This document shows positions 51,475 through 59,323 of a stretch of DNA of 64,000 nt, piece by piece. The notes beneath the pieces were generated by a model. The model was not told where the DNA came from. It searched no databases and saw only the letters and a program-made list of their open reading frames with translations. Location: NCBI RefSeq assembly GCF_015594545.1, contig NZ_JADIIO010000001.1, positions 2,232,001 to 2,296,000 of the forward strand. Direction: 5' to 3'. This DNA is from Staphylococcus durrellii (GTDB lineage: Bacteria > Bacillota > Bacilli > Staphylococcales > Staphylococcaceae). Both the position numbers and the translations under genes were made by a program. How positions within the stretch are numbered: the first letter of the stretch is position 1; every line of letters starts with the position of its first letter.

Positions 51475-52064
51475 ATTTCCTCACTTACTATTTCATCAAC
51501 GAATGTGACATTGTTACCTTTTAGAGAGGCAATCTTACATAACGAAGATACTTTTAATCCTGCATCTTCTAATCGTTGTCTACCTGATTGGAAACTTTTT
51601 TCTAAAACGATGCCAACGCCAACTGTTGTTGCTTGAGCTTGTTGAACAATTTCGTTAAGACCTAGTGAAGCATCACCATTCGCTAAAAAGTCATCAATGA
51701 TTAACACACGATCATCTTCAGATAAAAACTCATCTGACACTACGACTGTGCTTGTGGTATTTTTAGTAAACGAATGTATGTCAGCTTGATAAACATCTTT
51801 AGTTAATGTGCTTGGTTTAGCTTTTTTAGCAAATAAGCAAGGCACATTAAAGTGTAATGCAGCCATAATTGCTGGTGCAATGCCTGATGCTTCAATAGTT
51901 AATACTTTAGTAATCCCTTCACCTTTAAACTGTTCATGAAAAGTATTACCGATTTCATGCATAAGTTGCGCATCAATTTGATGATTTAAAAAGCCATCTA
52001 CTTTTAAAATCTTTTCATCAATGACCACGCCATCTTCTTTAACTCTTTGTTCCAACAAATCCAC
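51471..52064 (-). CDS. xpt: Xanthine phosphoribosyltransferase
   Basis: 197 residues from a GTG start with GGAGG 8 bases upstream. It converts xanthine and PRPP to XMP. The PRPP-binding loop is VLIIDDFLANGDASLG (~118-133), and TIEASGIAPA is the other conserved phosphoribosyltransferase segment. First gene of the operon, controlled by an upstream guanine riboswitch. Confidence 0.95.
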   Translation of the reverse strand: MDLLEQRVKEDGVVIDEKILKVDGFLNHQIDAQLMHEIGNTFHEQFKGEGITKVLTIEASGIAPAIMAALHFNVPCLFAKKAKPSTLTKDVYQADIHSFTKNTTSTVVVSDEFLSEDDRVLIIDDFLANGDASLGLNEIVQQAQATTVGVGIVLEKSFQSGRQRLEDAGLKVSSLCKIASLKGNNVTFVDEIVSEEI

Positions 52065-52090
52065 TCGAAAAACCTCCTCGTAATGTGTAC

Positions 52091-52125
52091 AAAAAAGACC
52101 CCAAACTAGTGAAGTTTCAGGATCT
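52091..52125 (-). terminator. Riboswitch-controlled attenuator terminator of xpt
   Basis: Minus strand: 5' arm AGATCCTGAAACT (52113-52125), 3' arm AGTTTGGGGTCT (52096-52107), then six T, just before the xpt ribosome site. CTCATAG (52124-52130), partly overlapping the 5' arm, is complementary to the 3' strand of the aptamer P1, forming the antiterminator. Confidence 0.75.
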
Positions 52126-52296
52126 ATGAGTGAACATGCAATACATAAGCGTGAACAATGACTAAAATAATCAACTATAATGCCCTCTATTATCGTTTAC
52201 CTTTCCCGATAGTAAATTAATAAATTGGCGATAATAACCAAACTTCATTCAGTTATGCATGATTTATATATAGTTACTGTATGTATTGACTTGTTA

Positions 52297-52364
52297 CTCA
52301 TAGTCATGTCGTTTGCGGCAACATGGTAGAAACTTCTAAAGCCATATTCTTTAGATTATATGAG
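52297..52364 (-). promoter_or_regulatory. Guanine riboswitch aptamer
   Basis: Minus strand: P1 CTCATA...TATGAG closes a purine aptamer with AATATGG in L2, GTTTCTACC at J2/3 and GACTATGAG at the 3' side. The C of GACTAT at the specificity position predicts guanine (adenine switches have U). Guanine binding should favour the terminator at 52091-52125 and lower the whole xpt-pbuX-guaB-guaA operon. Confidence 0.93.
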
Positions 52365-52383
52365 CTAGCTAAATTATTATACG

Positions 52384-52412
52384 ATAATACCAAATTTTCA
52401 TATTCCTTTCAA
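52384..52412 (-). promoter_or_regulatory. xpt operon promoter
   Basis: Minus strand TTGAAA (52407-52412), 17-base spacer, TATTAT (52384-52389); transcription would begin about 12 bases before the aptamer. Confidence 0.6.
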
Positions 52413-52532
52413 TATACACTTTTGACAAAATGTATACCTATGGGCTATTTATTTCAAAATTGTAAGCGATTAATCACTCATTGTAATAACATTTTCAAGT
52501 TGTATATTTTCATCCTATAATTTAATTAAATC

Positions 52533-52558
52533 GTTTTACATTTAAAATAACTGGGTAA
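52533..52558 (+). promoter_or_regulatory. SigB-type promoter
   Basis: GTTTTA (52533-52538), 14-base spacer, GGGTAA (52553-52558), matching the GTTTAA-N12-15-GGGTAT consensus at ten of twelve positions, 40 bases before a general stress protein gene. Confidence 0.75.
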
Positions 52559-52597
52559 ACAAGGATTAATCGATTATTGATAATTGGAGGTTAAACT

Positions 52598-53032
52598 ATG
52601 GCTGAATTTAAAGTTTTAGAAAGCACAGATGCATTATATGATGCAATTAAACAAAAAAGGTCTGAAGGTTATTCTGATTACGAATTATCTGTAATAAGTA
52701 AGAAAAAACTTCATTTAGATGATTTACATGATTCAGAAATCAACTTAACGGCTACTACTGGGGGTATTAGTGATGTAGCAGCAAAGCTACTAACTGGTGA
52801 AGATACGGAAGCTGCAGTTTTAAATCATTACAACATGCCTGAGGATAAAATGGACCATTATAAAGATGAACTTCATGAAGGCAAATATATTTTAGTAACT
52901 TCAAAAGACGAGTCTACTCATAATGAAGTTGAAAATTGTAATGCAGCATATACAACTGATGGTAACAATGATAATGACAGTAAAATTGTTGGTAATCACT
53001 ATTCAGAACAATCAGAAGGACCTAAATCTTAA
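52598..53032 (+). CDS. General stress protein, YflT domain
   Basis: 144 residues. The N-terminal ~100 residues (VLESTDALYDAIKQKRSEGYSDYELSVIS...LTGEDTEAAVLNHYNMPEDKMDHYKDELHEGKYILVT) are the YflT/heat-induced stress protein domain; the tail is acidic and hydrophilic. Soluble, cytoplasmic, biochemical role unknown. Good ribosome site (TTGGAGG). The upstream SigB-type promoter supports general-stress induction. Confidence 0.85.
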   Translation: MAEFKVLESTDALYDAIKQKRSEGYSDYELSVISKKKLHLDDLHDSEINLTATTGGISDVAAKLLTGEDTEAAVLNHYNMPEDKMDHYKDELHEGKYILVTSKDESTHNEVENCNAAYTTDGNNDNDSKIVGNHYSEQSEGPKS

Positions 53033-53049
53033 TCATATACACTAATTTA

Positions 53050-53085
53050 GAGTATTAGTATAATTACTAATACTCTTTTTTTTTA
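53050..53085 (+). terminator. Terminator of the YflT gene
   Basis: Stem GAGTATTAGTA / TACTAATACTC with a short loop and nine T. Confidence 0.85.
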
Positions 53086-53177
53086 ATTAATAAAACGTGC
53101 AACTAGCGTGTTAATTACGTCTAATCAATCTGTATGCTACAATTAGCACAAACAACATACAGTTTGGAGGTTTAAGG

Positions 53178-53861
53178 ATGGAATTTAAAATAGTTGAAAC
53201 CGTACAAGATCCCTTATTCGAAGAAGCTTTGAATTTATATGACGGTAAGTTAGATGTCTCTCTAAAAGAAGGAGAAACAATTTTCCGTCAGTCTCTAGAA
53301 AATAAATATACAAAAGATGATTATATCTTTCTTATTGGCCTTGAAAATAACAAAGTAGTTAGTATTGCTACTGCACATTATGAAGCAACAACAAATTCTG
53401 CATTTTTAATTTATTTGTTAGCTGAAAATAATGGTAATCGCGATGAAAGTATAAAGTTAACGCTAGAAGCAATAGAAAAAGAACTCAATAAATTATCTAA
53501 TCAGTTACACGCGCATGATATTAATTTTATTATGCTTGAAGTAGACAAGGAATCAGAAGATGATGAAGCACAAAACAAAGAAAAAACCATTGTCCTTAAT
53601 AAAAGACGTCGCTATTTATTAGAATACGGCTTTGAAAAGCAAGATGAAATTGATTATATAGCTCCTAGACAACCTATTAAAAATACATTTGAGGATCTCC
53701 CTATGGATCTATTCATTAAATCAAATATAGAGCTTACGAAAGACATCTACGGGGCAAGTATCAAATCCAATTACATATTAAAGTATGTATTCGCCAATAA
53801 AATTTCACGACACATCATCTATCCTATGTTAGAACAAATGGATTTGCGTAAACAGCCTTAA
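53178..53861 (+). CDS. Uncharacterised GNAT-like protein
   Basis: 227 residues. MEFKIVETVQDPLFEEALNLYDGKLDVSLKEGE and the segment IFLIGLENNKVVSIATAHYEATTNSAFLIYLL suggest the GNAT fold, but the acetyl-CoA loop R-x-x-G-x-G/A is not apparent, so catalytic activity is doubtful. A late segment NKRRRYLLEYGFEKQDEIDYI resembles the C-terminal GNAT strand. TTGGAGG precedes the ATG. Staphylococcal homologues are known only as hypothetical proteins. Confidence 0.65.
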   Translation: MEFKIVETVQDPLFEEALNLYDGKLDVSLKEGETIFRQSLENKYTKDDYIFLIGLENNKVVSIATAHYEATTNSAFLIYLLAENNGNRDESIKLTLEAIEKELNKLSNQLHAHDINFIMLEVDKESEDDEAQNKEKTIVLNKRRRYLLEYGFEKQDEIDYIAPRQPIKNTFEDLPMDLFIKSNIELTKDIYGASIKSNYILKYVFANKISRHIIYPMLEQMDLRKQP

Positions 53862-53987
53862 AAGTATGGCTACACTTGAAATCATTAATAAAACGGGGTA
53901 AAATAGCTTAGAAGTTAGACTGACGTTTCACTGACCGAAGACAAACGTCCCTATACATAAATTTATTATCAGAAAGGATTTATTTCT

Positions 53988-55022
53988 ATGTTAACGAAAG
54001 AATTCGCCCAACGTGTAGAACTTAGTGAAAAACAAGTGCGTAAAATAGTTCAACATTTAGAAGAACGTGGTTATCAACTTAGTAAGACCGAGTATCGAGG
54101 CAGAGAAGCCACTGATTTTAAGGAAGAAGATATCGAGTTATTCCAAGACATCGCCGAAAAAGTTAGACAAACAAACAGCTATGATTTAGCTTTCGATGAA
54201 TTAGAACAAGAAAAAGATTTCTTACAAGTATTAGTCAAAGACGATAATAGTAATTTACCTACTAATCAAAATGTGAACCAAATCGTAGAAGAACTACGTA
54301 GTGAGATCCAACAAATACGCGAAGAGCGTAATATGTTAGGACAAATGATTAGCCAAGTGCATAATCAACAAAATGAATTACGTGAATTGCAAAATCAAAT
54401 TACTGCTAAGCTTGATACAAATACGGAAGCTTTAAAAACAATCCAATCCTCTACAGATGAAATAAAAACGACTCAAGCAGAAATTCACAAAGCTCAATCT
54501 GAACAAGCTTCGCTTATTCAATCTAGTGTGGCTAACGATACAGAGAGCTCTAATCAACCATCTAAAAATGCAGCTGATTATGCTACTGACGATAATACAA
54601 CTGCAAATAATGTTAAAAAAGAAGAACAGCTTAATTCTGACGTTACTCTAGCCAACGATGCACAAAGTGAAGCAAAAGCTTCAGAAGAAGAACTGACTCA
54701 AGTTGATTATCAATCAACTGAAACCCAGCCTTCAACCGAAGAAACAACAGCTTCTAATAGTAATCAAAACGATAATACAGAAAGCTCTAAAACAAGTGAG
54801 CAAGAAATCACACAAGCTTCAGTATCAACATCTAATGATAACAGTCAAACAGAAGATACGACTCAAGCAAAAGACAGTTCTAATAGTAATATTTCGACAG
54901 AATCATCTTCTGAAGAATCAAACAGTGGCACTTCTGCTACAACTTCACAATCATCACCATTAACAAAAGAAGTACCTTCAACAGAGAAAAAAGGATTTTT
55001 CGCACGTTTATTCAATCTATAA
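53988..55022 (+). CDS. HTH plus coiled-coil protein with hydrophobic C-terminal tip
   Basis: 344 residues. Residues ~1-55 look like a MerR/RacA-type helix-turn-helix (FAQRVELSEKQVRKIVQHLEERGYQL...KEEDIELFQDI); ~95-175 is a long coiled coil; ~180-330 is a Ser/Thr/Asn/Gln/Glu-rich disordered region; the C-terminus KKGFFARLFNL is a short amphipathic basic-hydrophobic tip of the kind that targets membranes. This suggests a DNA-to-membrane tether or a phage-like regulator, but I do not know its function. Confidence 0.7.
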   Translation: MLTKEFAQRVELSEKQVRKIVQHLEERGYQLSKTEYRGREATDFKEEDIELFQDIAEKVRQTNSYDLAFDELEQEKDFLQVLVKDDNSNLPTNQNVNQIVEELRSEIQQIREERNMLGQMISQVHNQQNELRELQNQITAKLDTNTEALKTIQSSTDEIKTTQAEIHKAQSEQASLIQSSVANDTESSNQPSKNAADYATDDNTTANNVKKEEQLNSDVTLANDAQSEAKASEEELTQVDYQSTETQPSTEETTASNSNQNDNTESSKTSEQEITQASVSTSNDNSQTEDTTQAKDSSNSNISTESSSEESNSGTSATTSQSSPLTKEVPSTEKKGFFARLFNL

Positions 55023-55029
55023 TTTTATT

Positions 55030-55069
55030 AACAAAGGCCAGACCATCTAATGATGGTCTGGCCTTTGTT
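55030..55069 (+). terminator. Terminator of the HTH/coiled-coil gene
   Basis: Very strong stem AACAAAGGCCAGACCATC / GATGGTCTGGCCTTTGTT with TAAT loop. The 237-base stretch to the next gene is AT-rich with no other clear element. Confidence 0.9.
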
Positions 55070-55306
55070 AATAGTTTATCTTTTCATAACAGCAAAAGAG
55101 TTATTGGATGATATTAAAAAGTTAATTTTAAAGCATTTTTTTATTTACTTTGTTAGATATTAAACTATTGTAATTGTCAGAAAATATAATCTTTTCATAT
55201 TATATATTTTTATTAAGCAACCCTCTTGAATATTTCACCAAACACTACTATCCTTATTAAATAACTCGGCTTAAAAAATATTATTATGAAAGCGTAGGTC
55301 CTGGCT

Positions 55307-56692
55307 ATGTTACTTACTATATTAAACATTATTCTCTTTGTGGCCTTCATCATAGGTTTAAGCATAATGGCTAAAAAACACGTTTCATTCCCTAAACGTG
55401 TCTTTTCTGCGTTAGGCGTCGGTATCGTCTTCGGTATCGCGTTGCATTTAATTTATGGTGTGGATAGCAAAATAACTAAACAAACTACGGATTGGTTAAG
55501 CATCGCTGGAGACGGATATATTTCCCTCTTACAAATGATCGTTATTCCGTTAATATTTATCTCAATCGTTTCCGCCTTTACTAAAATTCAAATCGGAGAA
55601 AAATTTGCGAAAGTAGGCATGTGGATTTTCATCTTCTTGATTGGTACCGTTGGTATCTCTTCTATTATCGGTATCTTATCAGCTCTAGTATTCCAATTAG
55701 ATGCTTCATCTATCGACTTGGGCGGTGCTGTAGGTTCTAAAGGAAGCGAAATAGCTAGCCAAGCAAAAGACATGAGTGCTAAAACGTTGCCACAACAAAT
55801 CATTGAATTATTACCTAGTAATCCATTCTTAGATTTCACAGGTCAGCGTGCTACATCAACAATTGCTGTCGTTATTTTCGCAGCATTTATTGGTTTCGCC
55901 TTTTTAAGAGTGTTACGAAAACAACCTGAACAAGGTAACTTGCTTAAACGCGGTATCGATGCAGTTTACGCTTTAGTGATGGCCATCGTTACATTCGTTT
56001 TACGTTTAACTCCATATGGTATCTTAGCAATAATGACTAACACAATAGCTACTAGTGATTTTGCAGCAATCTGGACTCTTGGTAAATTCGTTATCGCTAC
56101 TTATGTAGCTTTAATTGTAATGTACATTATTCACATGATTATTTTAATGATTTTAGGACTAAATCCATTAGCGTTTATTAAGAAAACTGGAGAAGTACTA
56201 CTTTTTGCATTCACTTCACGTTCAAGTGCTGGTTCATTACCTTTAAACGTTCAAACTCAAAAAAATCGTTTAGGTGTGCCTGATGGCATCGCTAACTTCT
56301 CAGCTTCATTTGGACTTTCAATTGGGCAAAATGGCTGTGCTGGTATTTACCCAGCAATGTTAGCTGTTATGGTAGCACCAGTAGCACATGTCGAAATAAA
56401 CTTACAATTCATCTTATCAATTATTGGTATCGTAATTATTAGTTCATTTGGTGTAGCTGGTGTAGGTGGTGGCGCAACATTCGCCTCCATATTAGTATTA
56501 TCAACATTAAATCTACCTGTCGCTCTAGCTGGTGTTTTAATCTCAGTTGAACCACTTATAGATATGGGACGTACAGCATTAAACGTTAACGACTCTATGC
56601 TAGCAGGTGTAGGGACTGCAAAACTAACTCACAACTTAGATAAAGATGTTTATCATGAAGAATCATATAATGAGTTAACAGCTAATAGTTAA
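55307..56692 (+). CDS. tcyP: L-cystine transporter TcyP
   Basis: 461 residues of the dicarboxylate/amino acid:cation symporter (DAACS) family with about eight to ten helices and two re-entrant loops. Family motifs: TSRSSAGSLPLNVQTQKNRLG (serine-rich loop) and SFGVAGVGGGATFASILVLSTLNLP. The high similarity to the YhcL/TcyP group suggests Na+-coupled L-cystine uptake. A weak ribosome site precedes the ATG. Confidence 0.88.
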   Translation: MLLTILNIILFVAFIIGLSIMAKKHVSFPKRVFSALGVGIVFGIALHLIYGVDSKITKQTTDWLSIAGDGYISLLQMIVIPLIFISIVSAFTKIQIGEKFAKVGMWIFIFLIGTVGISSIIGILSALVFQLDASSIDLGGAVGSKGSEIASQAKDMSAKTLPQQIIELLPSNPFLDFTGQRATSTIAVVIFAAFIGFAFLRVLRKQPEQGNLLKRGIDAVYALVMAIVTFVLRLTPYGILAIMTNTIATSDFAAIWTLGKFVIATYVALIVMYIIHMIILMILGLNPLAFIKKTGEVLLFAFTSRSSAGSLPLNVQTQKNRLGVPDGIANFSASFGLSIGQNGCAGIYPAMLAVMVAPVAHVEINLQFILSIIGIVIISSFGVAGVGGGATFASILVLSTLNLPVALAGVLISVEPLIDMGRTALNVNDSMLAGVGTAKLTHNLDKDVYHEESYNELTANS

Positions 56693-56704
56693 TTCATTAT
56701 GCAA

Positions 56705-56742
56705 AAAGAAGCTCAATAGCAAAAGCTATTGAGCTTCTTTTT
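56705..56742. terminator. Bidirectional terminator
   Basis: Stem GAAGCTCAATAGC / GCTATTGAGCTTC with AAAA loop and T runs, between convergent tcyP and the next gene. Confidence 0.85.
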
Positions 56743-56748
56743 ATGTTA

Positions 56749-57342
56749 TTAGTCATCAAATGGCTTAAATGGTCCCCATGTTATCTTTTGCTCACTATCC
56801 ACGGCCAAAGACTTTATTTCAAGTGAAACATCATCAAACCATTTTAAGAAAGCAGCTTCTTTATCTAATTGAGCTTCCATTGATGCTTGTGAAATATCAT
56901 GTAAGTACCAAGTTTTACTTTCAAATTCAAACTGTATTTGTGAATAAGCAATACGTGTTACATTAGCACGATCATATAGATTATTCACTTGTTTCACTAC
57001 ATTAACAGCTTGCGGTAATAAACTTTGATAAATCATCTTTTTTTGTTTAGGATTATCTAAATCATTCCACATTCTAATTTGACCATTCATTTGAAAAAAA
57101 ATGTCCATGGTTGGGTTCTTTTCATCAAATGATATAAGTATAAAAATCCGTTCAGCCATATGATCAACAGAATTTGTAGCACTTACAATGACTTTGCTAG
57201 CTATTTTCGCCCAATAATCTTGTGCTTGAGAAGGGGTAAATACATTTTCTTTAGCATGTGGTTGTTGGCCATTACTATTTTCTTCCGGTGTAGAATCACG
57301 ATTGTCATAATTATTTTTAAATAATTTATCGAACATGCTCAA
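56749..57342 (-). CDS. Uncharacterised conserved protein
   Basis: 197 residues if started at the TTG (57342) 9 bases after AAGGGG; an ATG two codons later is the alternative. A disordered N-terminus (to ~35) is followed by an alpha/beta domain (DYWAKIASKVIVSATNS..ERIFILISFDEKNPTMDIFFQMNGQIRMW...QSLLPQAVNVVKQVN). The fold slightly resembles YezG-type immunity proteins, but I am not confident. No signal or membrane segment. Confidence 0.6.
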   Translation of the reverse strand: MSMFDKLFKNNYDNRDSTPEENSNGQQPHAKENVFTPSQAQDYWAKIASKVIVSATNSVDHMAERIFILISFDEKNPTMDIFFQMNGQIRMWNDLDNPKQKKMIYQSLLPQAVNVVKQVNNLYDRANVTRIAYSQIQFEFESKTWYLHDISQASMEAQLDKEAAFLKWFDDVSLEIKSLAVDSEQKITWGPFKPFDD

Positions 57343-57414
57343 TGTAATCAACCCCTTCCTAATAATTAACTTTTAATAGTCCCTACTACAAATAAAATGA
57401 CATATTCAACACAG

Positions 57415-58170
57415 CTAACGTTTTAAGAAACCTGATTTATTTAATTCATCTAACATATCTAATCTTTGTTTGCTACCTAAAGCACGAGCAATTTGATCTG
57501 ACCAAGTCTCCGAGCGTTCGCCATCAGTACGCTTATTGTAATAATCGCTAACTGTTTTATCGTAGCTTGCTAAAACATTGCGTTGCGCTTCCTCATCGCT
57601 ATTATATTGATTTTCATGAAAAACATGCTCAAAAGGTAAACGTGGTTTAGGTGCGCCATTTTCATCATCAGCAGGTTCACCTACTGCCATTCCAAATAGA
57701 GGGAAAGTATGTTCAGGTAAATTAAGAACCTCTTTTACACGATGCACATCATTACGTAATGAACCTAAATATACAATGCCATACCCCATATCTTCGGCAG
57801 CTACAGCCATATTTTGCGCTACTAAAGTTGCATCAATAGTTCCTACGAGTAACCCCTCGGTTGAACCGATAGAAACATCCATATCAGTTTTTTTCTCTTC
57901 TGCAATGAGTGAATGTCTATAAAAATCCATGACAAATACGAAAAGATATCCATTATCAGCAACGTAAGGCTGCCCAGAAACCTCTTTCAAATCATTTTTC
58001 ACTTGGGGATCATTGACCCCTATTATGGAGTAAGTCTGTAAATAACTAGAAGATGAAGCGCTTTGTCCAGCTTCAACTAATCGTTTTACAACGTCGTCAG
58101 AAAGTGGATTGTTTTTAAACTTTCTAACGGAATGGTGTTTTTTCATTAAATCGTAAACATAATTTGTCAC
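57415..58170 (-). CDS. nfrA: NADPH-dependent oxidoreductase / nitroreductase NfrA
   Basis: 251 residues from a GTG start at 58170 (AGAGG 7 bases upstream), equal to S. aureus NfrA. FMN-binding nitroreductase fold: HHSVRKFKNNPLSDDVV...QSASSSSYLQTYSIIGV, GYGIVYLGSLRND and FGMAVGEPADDENGAPKPRLP. It reduces flavins, nitro compounds and disulfides and is induced by thiol stress in S. aureus. It faces away from ahpC across a 566-base gap. Confidence 0.92.
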   Translation of the reverse strand: MTNYVYDLMKKHHSVRKFKNNPLSDDVVKRLVEAGQSASSSSYLQTYSIIGVNDPQVKNDLKEVSGQPYVADNGYLFVFVMDFYRHSLIAEEKKTDMDVSIGSTEGLLVGTIDATLVAQNMAVAAEDMGYGIVYLGSLRNDVHRVKEVLNLPEHTFPLFGMAVGEPADDENGAPKPRLPFEHVFHENQYNSDEEAQRNVLASYDKTVSDYYNKRTDGERSETWSDQIARALGSKQRLDMLDELNKSGFLKR

Positions 58171-58605
58171 GGTAAAACCTCTTTCCAATGTGTTTGTTGT
58201 TTAAGAATATCAAAAATAAACACTGTATACTTACTTATTGCTTACCCGATTTTCGATAGTTTTAAAGCTATAAAATTAAATTTCTTCATGATTTAAAGTG
58301 ATAAAGAATTAGACAATGATAAATTCAATCTAATTATTGTATTATTAATTATTTTCAAGCAAATTGTGTAAGCGATGTCATTCAAGCTACTGTTACGTTT
58401 TGGCGATTCTATCACCTGATATATCATCCTATAATTTTAAAAATAATTTAATTAGTTGAGAATAAAAACACCTAATTGATATTAGGAAAATGTAAAATTA
58501 TCTTATTCTTGAACTATAATAATCAATGATTTATACTTAAAACAAGTTAATACAAAACCTTTACCAATCTGCATTTGTTATTATTTAAGAAACCAAACAT
58601 GATTG
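58171..58605. other. Intergenic region between nfrA and ahpC
   Basis: About 435 AT-rich bases between divergent genes before the ahpC promoter. I found no coding sequence, RNA gene or strong hairpin in it. Confidence 0.6.
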
Positions 58606-58634
58606 TTGACGAAATGAAAATTAAATGCAATAAT
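58606..58634 (+). promoter_or_regulatory. ahpC promoter
   Basis: TTGACG (58606-58611), 17-base spacer, AATAAT (58629-58634). Confidence 0.65.
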
Positions 58635-58646
58635 AGGTCTCAAAGA

Positions 58647-58661
58647 TTAGAATTATTATAA
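58647..58661 (+). promoter_or_regulatory. PerR box
   Basis: TTAGAATTATTATAA matches the PerR consensus TTATAATTATTATAA at 14 of 15 positions and lies just downstream of the predicted transcription start, a position where repressor blocks initiation. A 14-base palindrome TAATCTTAAGATTA follows at 58694-58707 in the leader. Confidence 0.75.
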
Positions 58662-58736
58662 TTAAACAATTAGAACAATCTATTACAAAATTCTAATCTT
58701 AAGATTATCAACTTACAACATAGGAGGATATTTTTT

Positions 58737-59306
58737 ATGTCTTTAATAAATAAAGAAATTTTACCATTCACAGCAAATGCTTATGATCCAAAGAAAGATG
58801 AGTTCTTCGAAATCTCAGATGAAAACTTAAAAGGTTCATGGAGTGTTGTTTGCTTCTATCCAGCAGACTTTTCATTCGTATGTCCAACTGAATTAGAAGA
58901 TTTACAAGGTCAATATGACAAATTACAAGAACTAGGTGTCAATGTATATTCAGTATCAACTGATACTCATTTCGTACACAAAGCTTGGCACGATCATTCT
59001 GAAGCTATCAACAAAATCCAATATCAAATGATTGGTGACCCTTCTCAAACTATTACTCGTAACTTCGATGTATTAGATGAAGAGTTAGGTCTTGCTCAAC
59101 GTGGTACTTTCATCGTTGACCCTGATGGTGTTGTTCAAGCAGCAGAAGTTAACGCTGATGGAATTGGCCGTGACGCAAGCACTTTAGTACACAAAATCAA
59201 AGCAGCACAATACGTACGTCAACATCCAGGCGAAGTTTGCCCAGCAAAATGGGAAGAAGGTTCAGAAACATTACAACCTGGTCTTGACTTAGTAGGTAAA
59301 ATCTAA
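58737..59306 (+). CDS. ahpC: Alkyl hydroperoxide reductase, peroxiredoxin subunit C
   Basis: 189 residues, typical 2-Cys peroxiredoxin. Peroxidatic C49 (FSFVCPTE) and resolving C168 (EVCPAKW) are present, as is the DGIGRDAS loop. It reduces H2O2 and organic peroxides and is recycled by AhpF. TAGGAGG about 9 bases before the ATG. First gene of ahpC-ahpF, under a PerR-like operator. Confidence 0.97.
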   Translation: MSLINKEILPFTANAYDPKKDEFFEISDENLKGSWSVVCFYPADFSFVCPTELEDLQGQYDKLQELGVNVYSVSTDTHFVHKAWHDHSEAINKIQYQMIGDPSQTITRNFDVLDEELGLAQRGTFIVDPDGVVQAAEVNADGIGRDASTLVHKIKAAQYVRQHPGEVCPAKWEEGSETLQPGLDLVGKI

Positions 59307-59323
59307 GGAGGCATTGATGTCAA

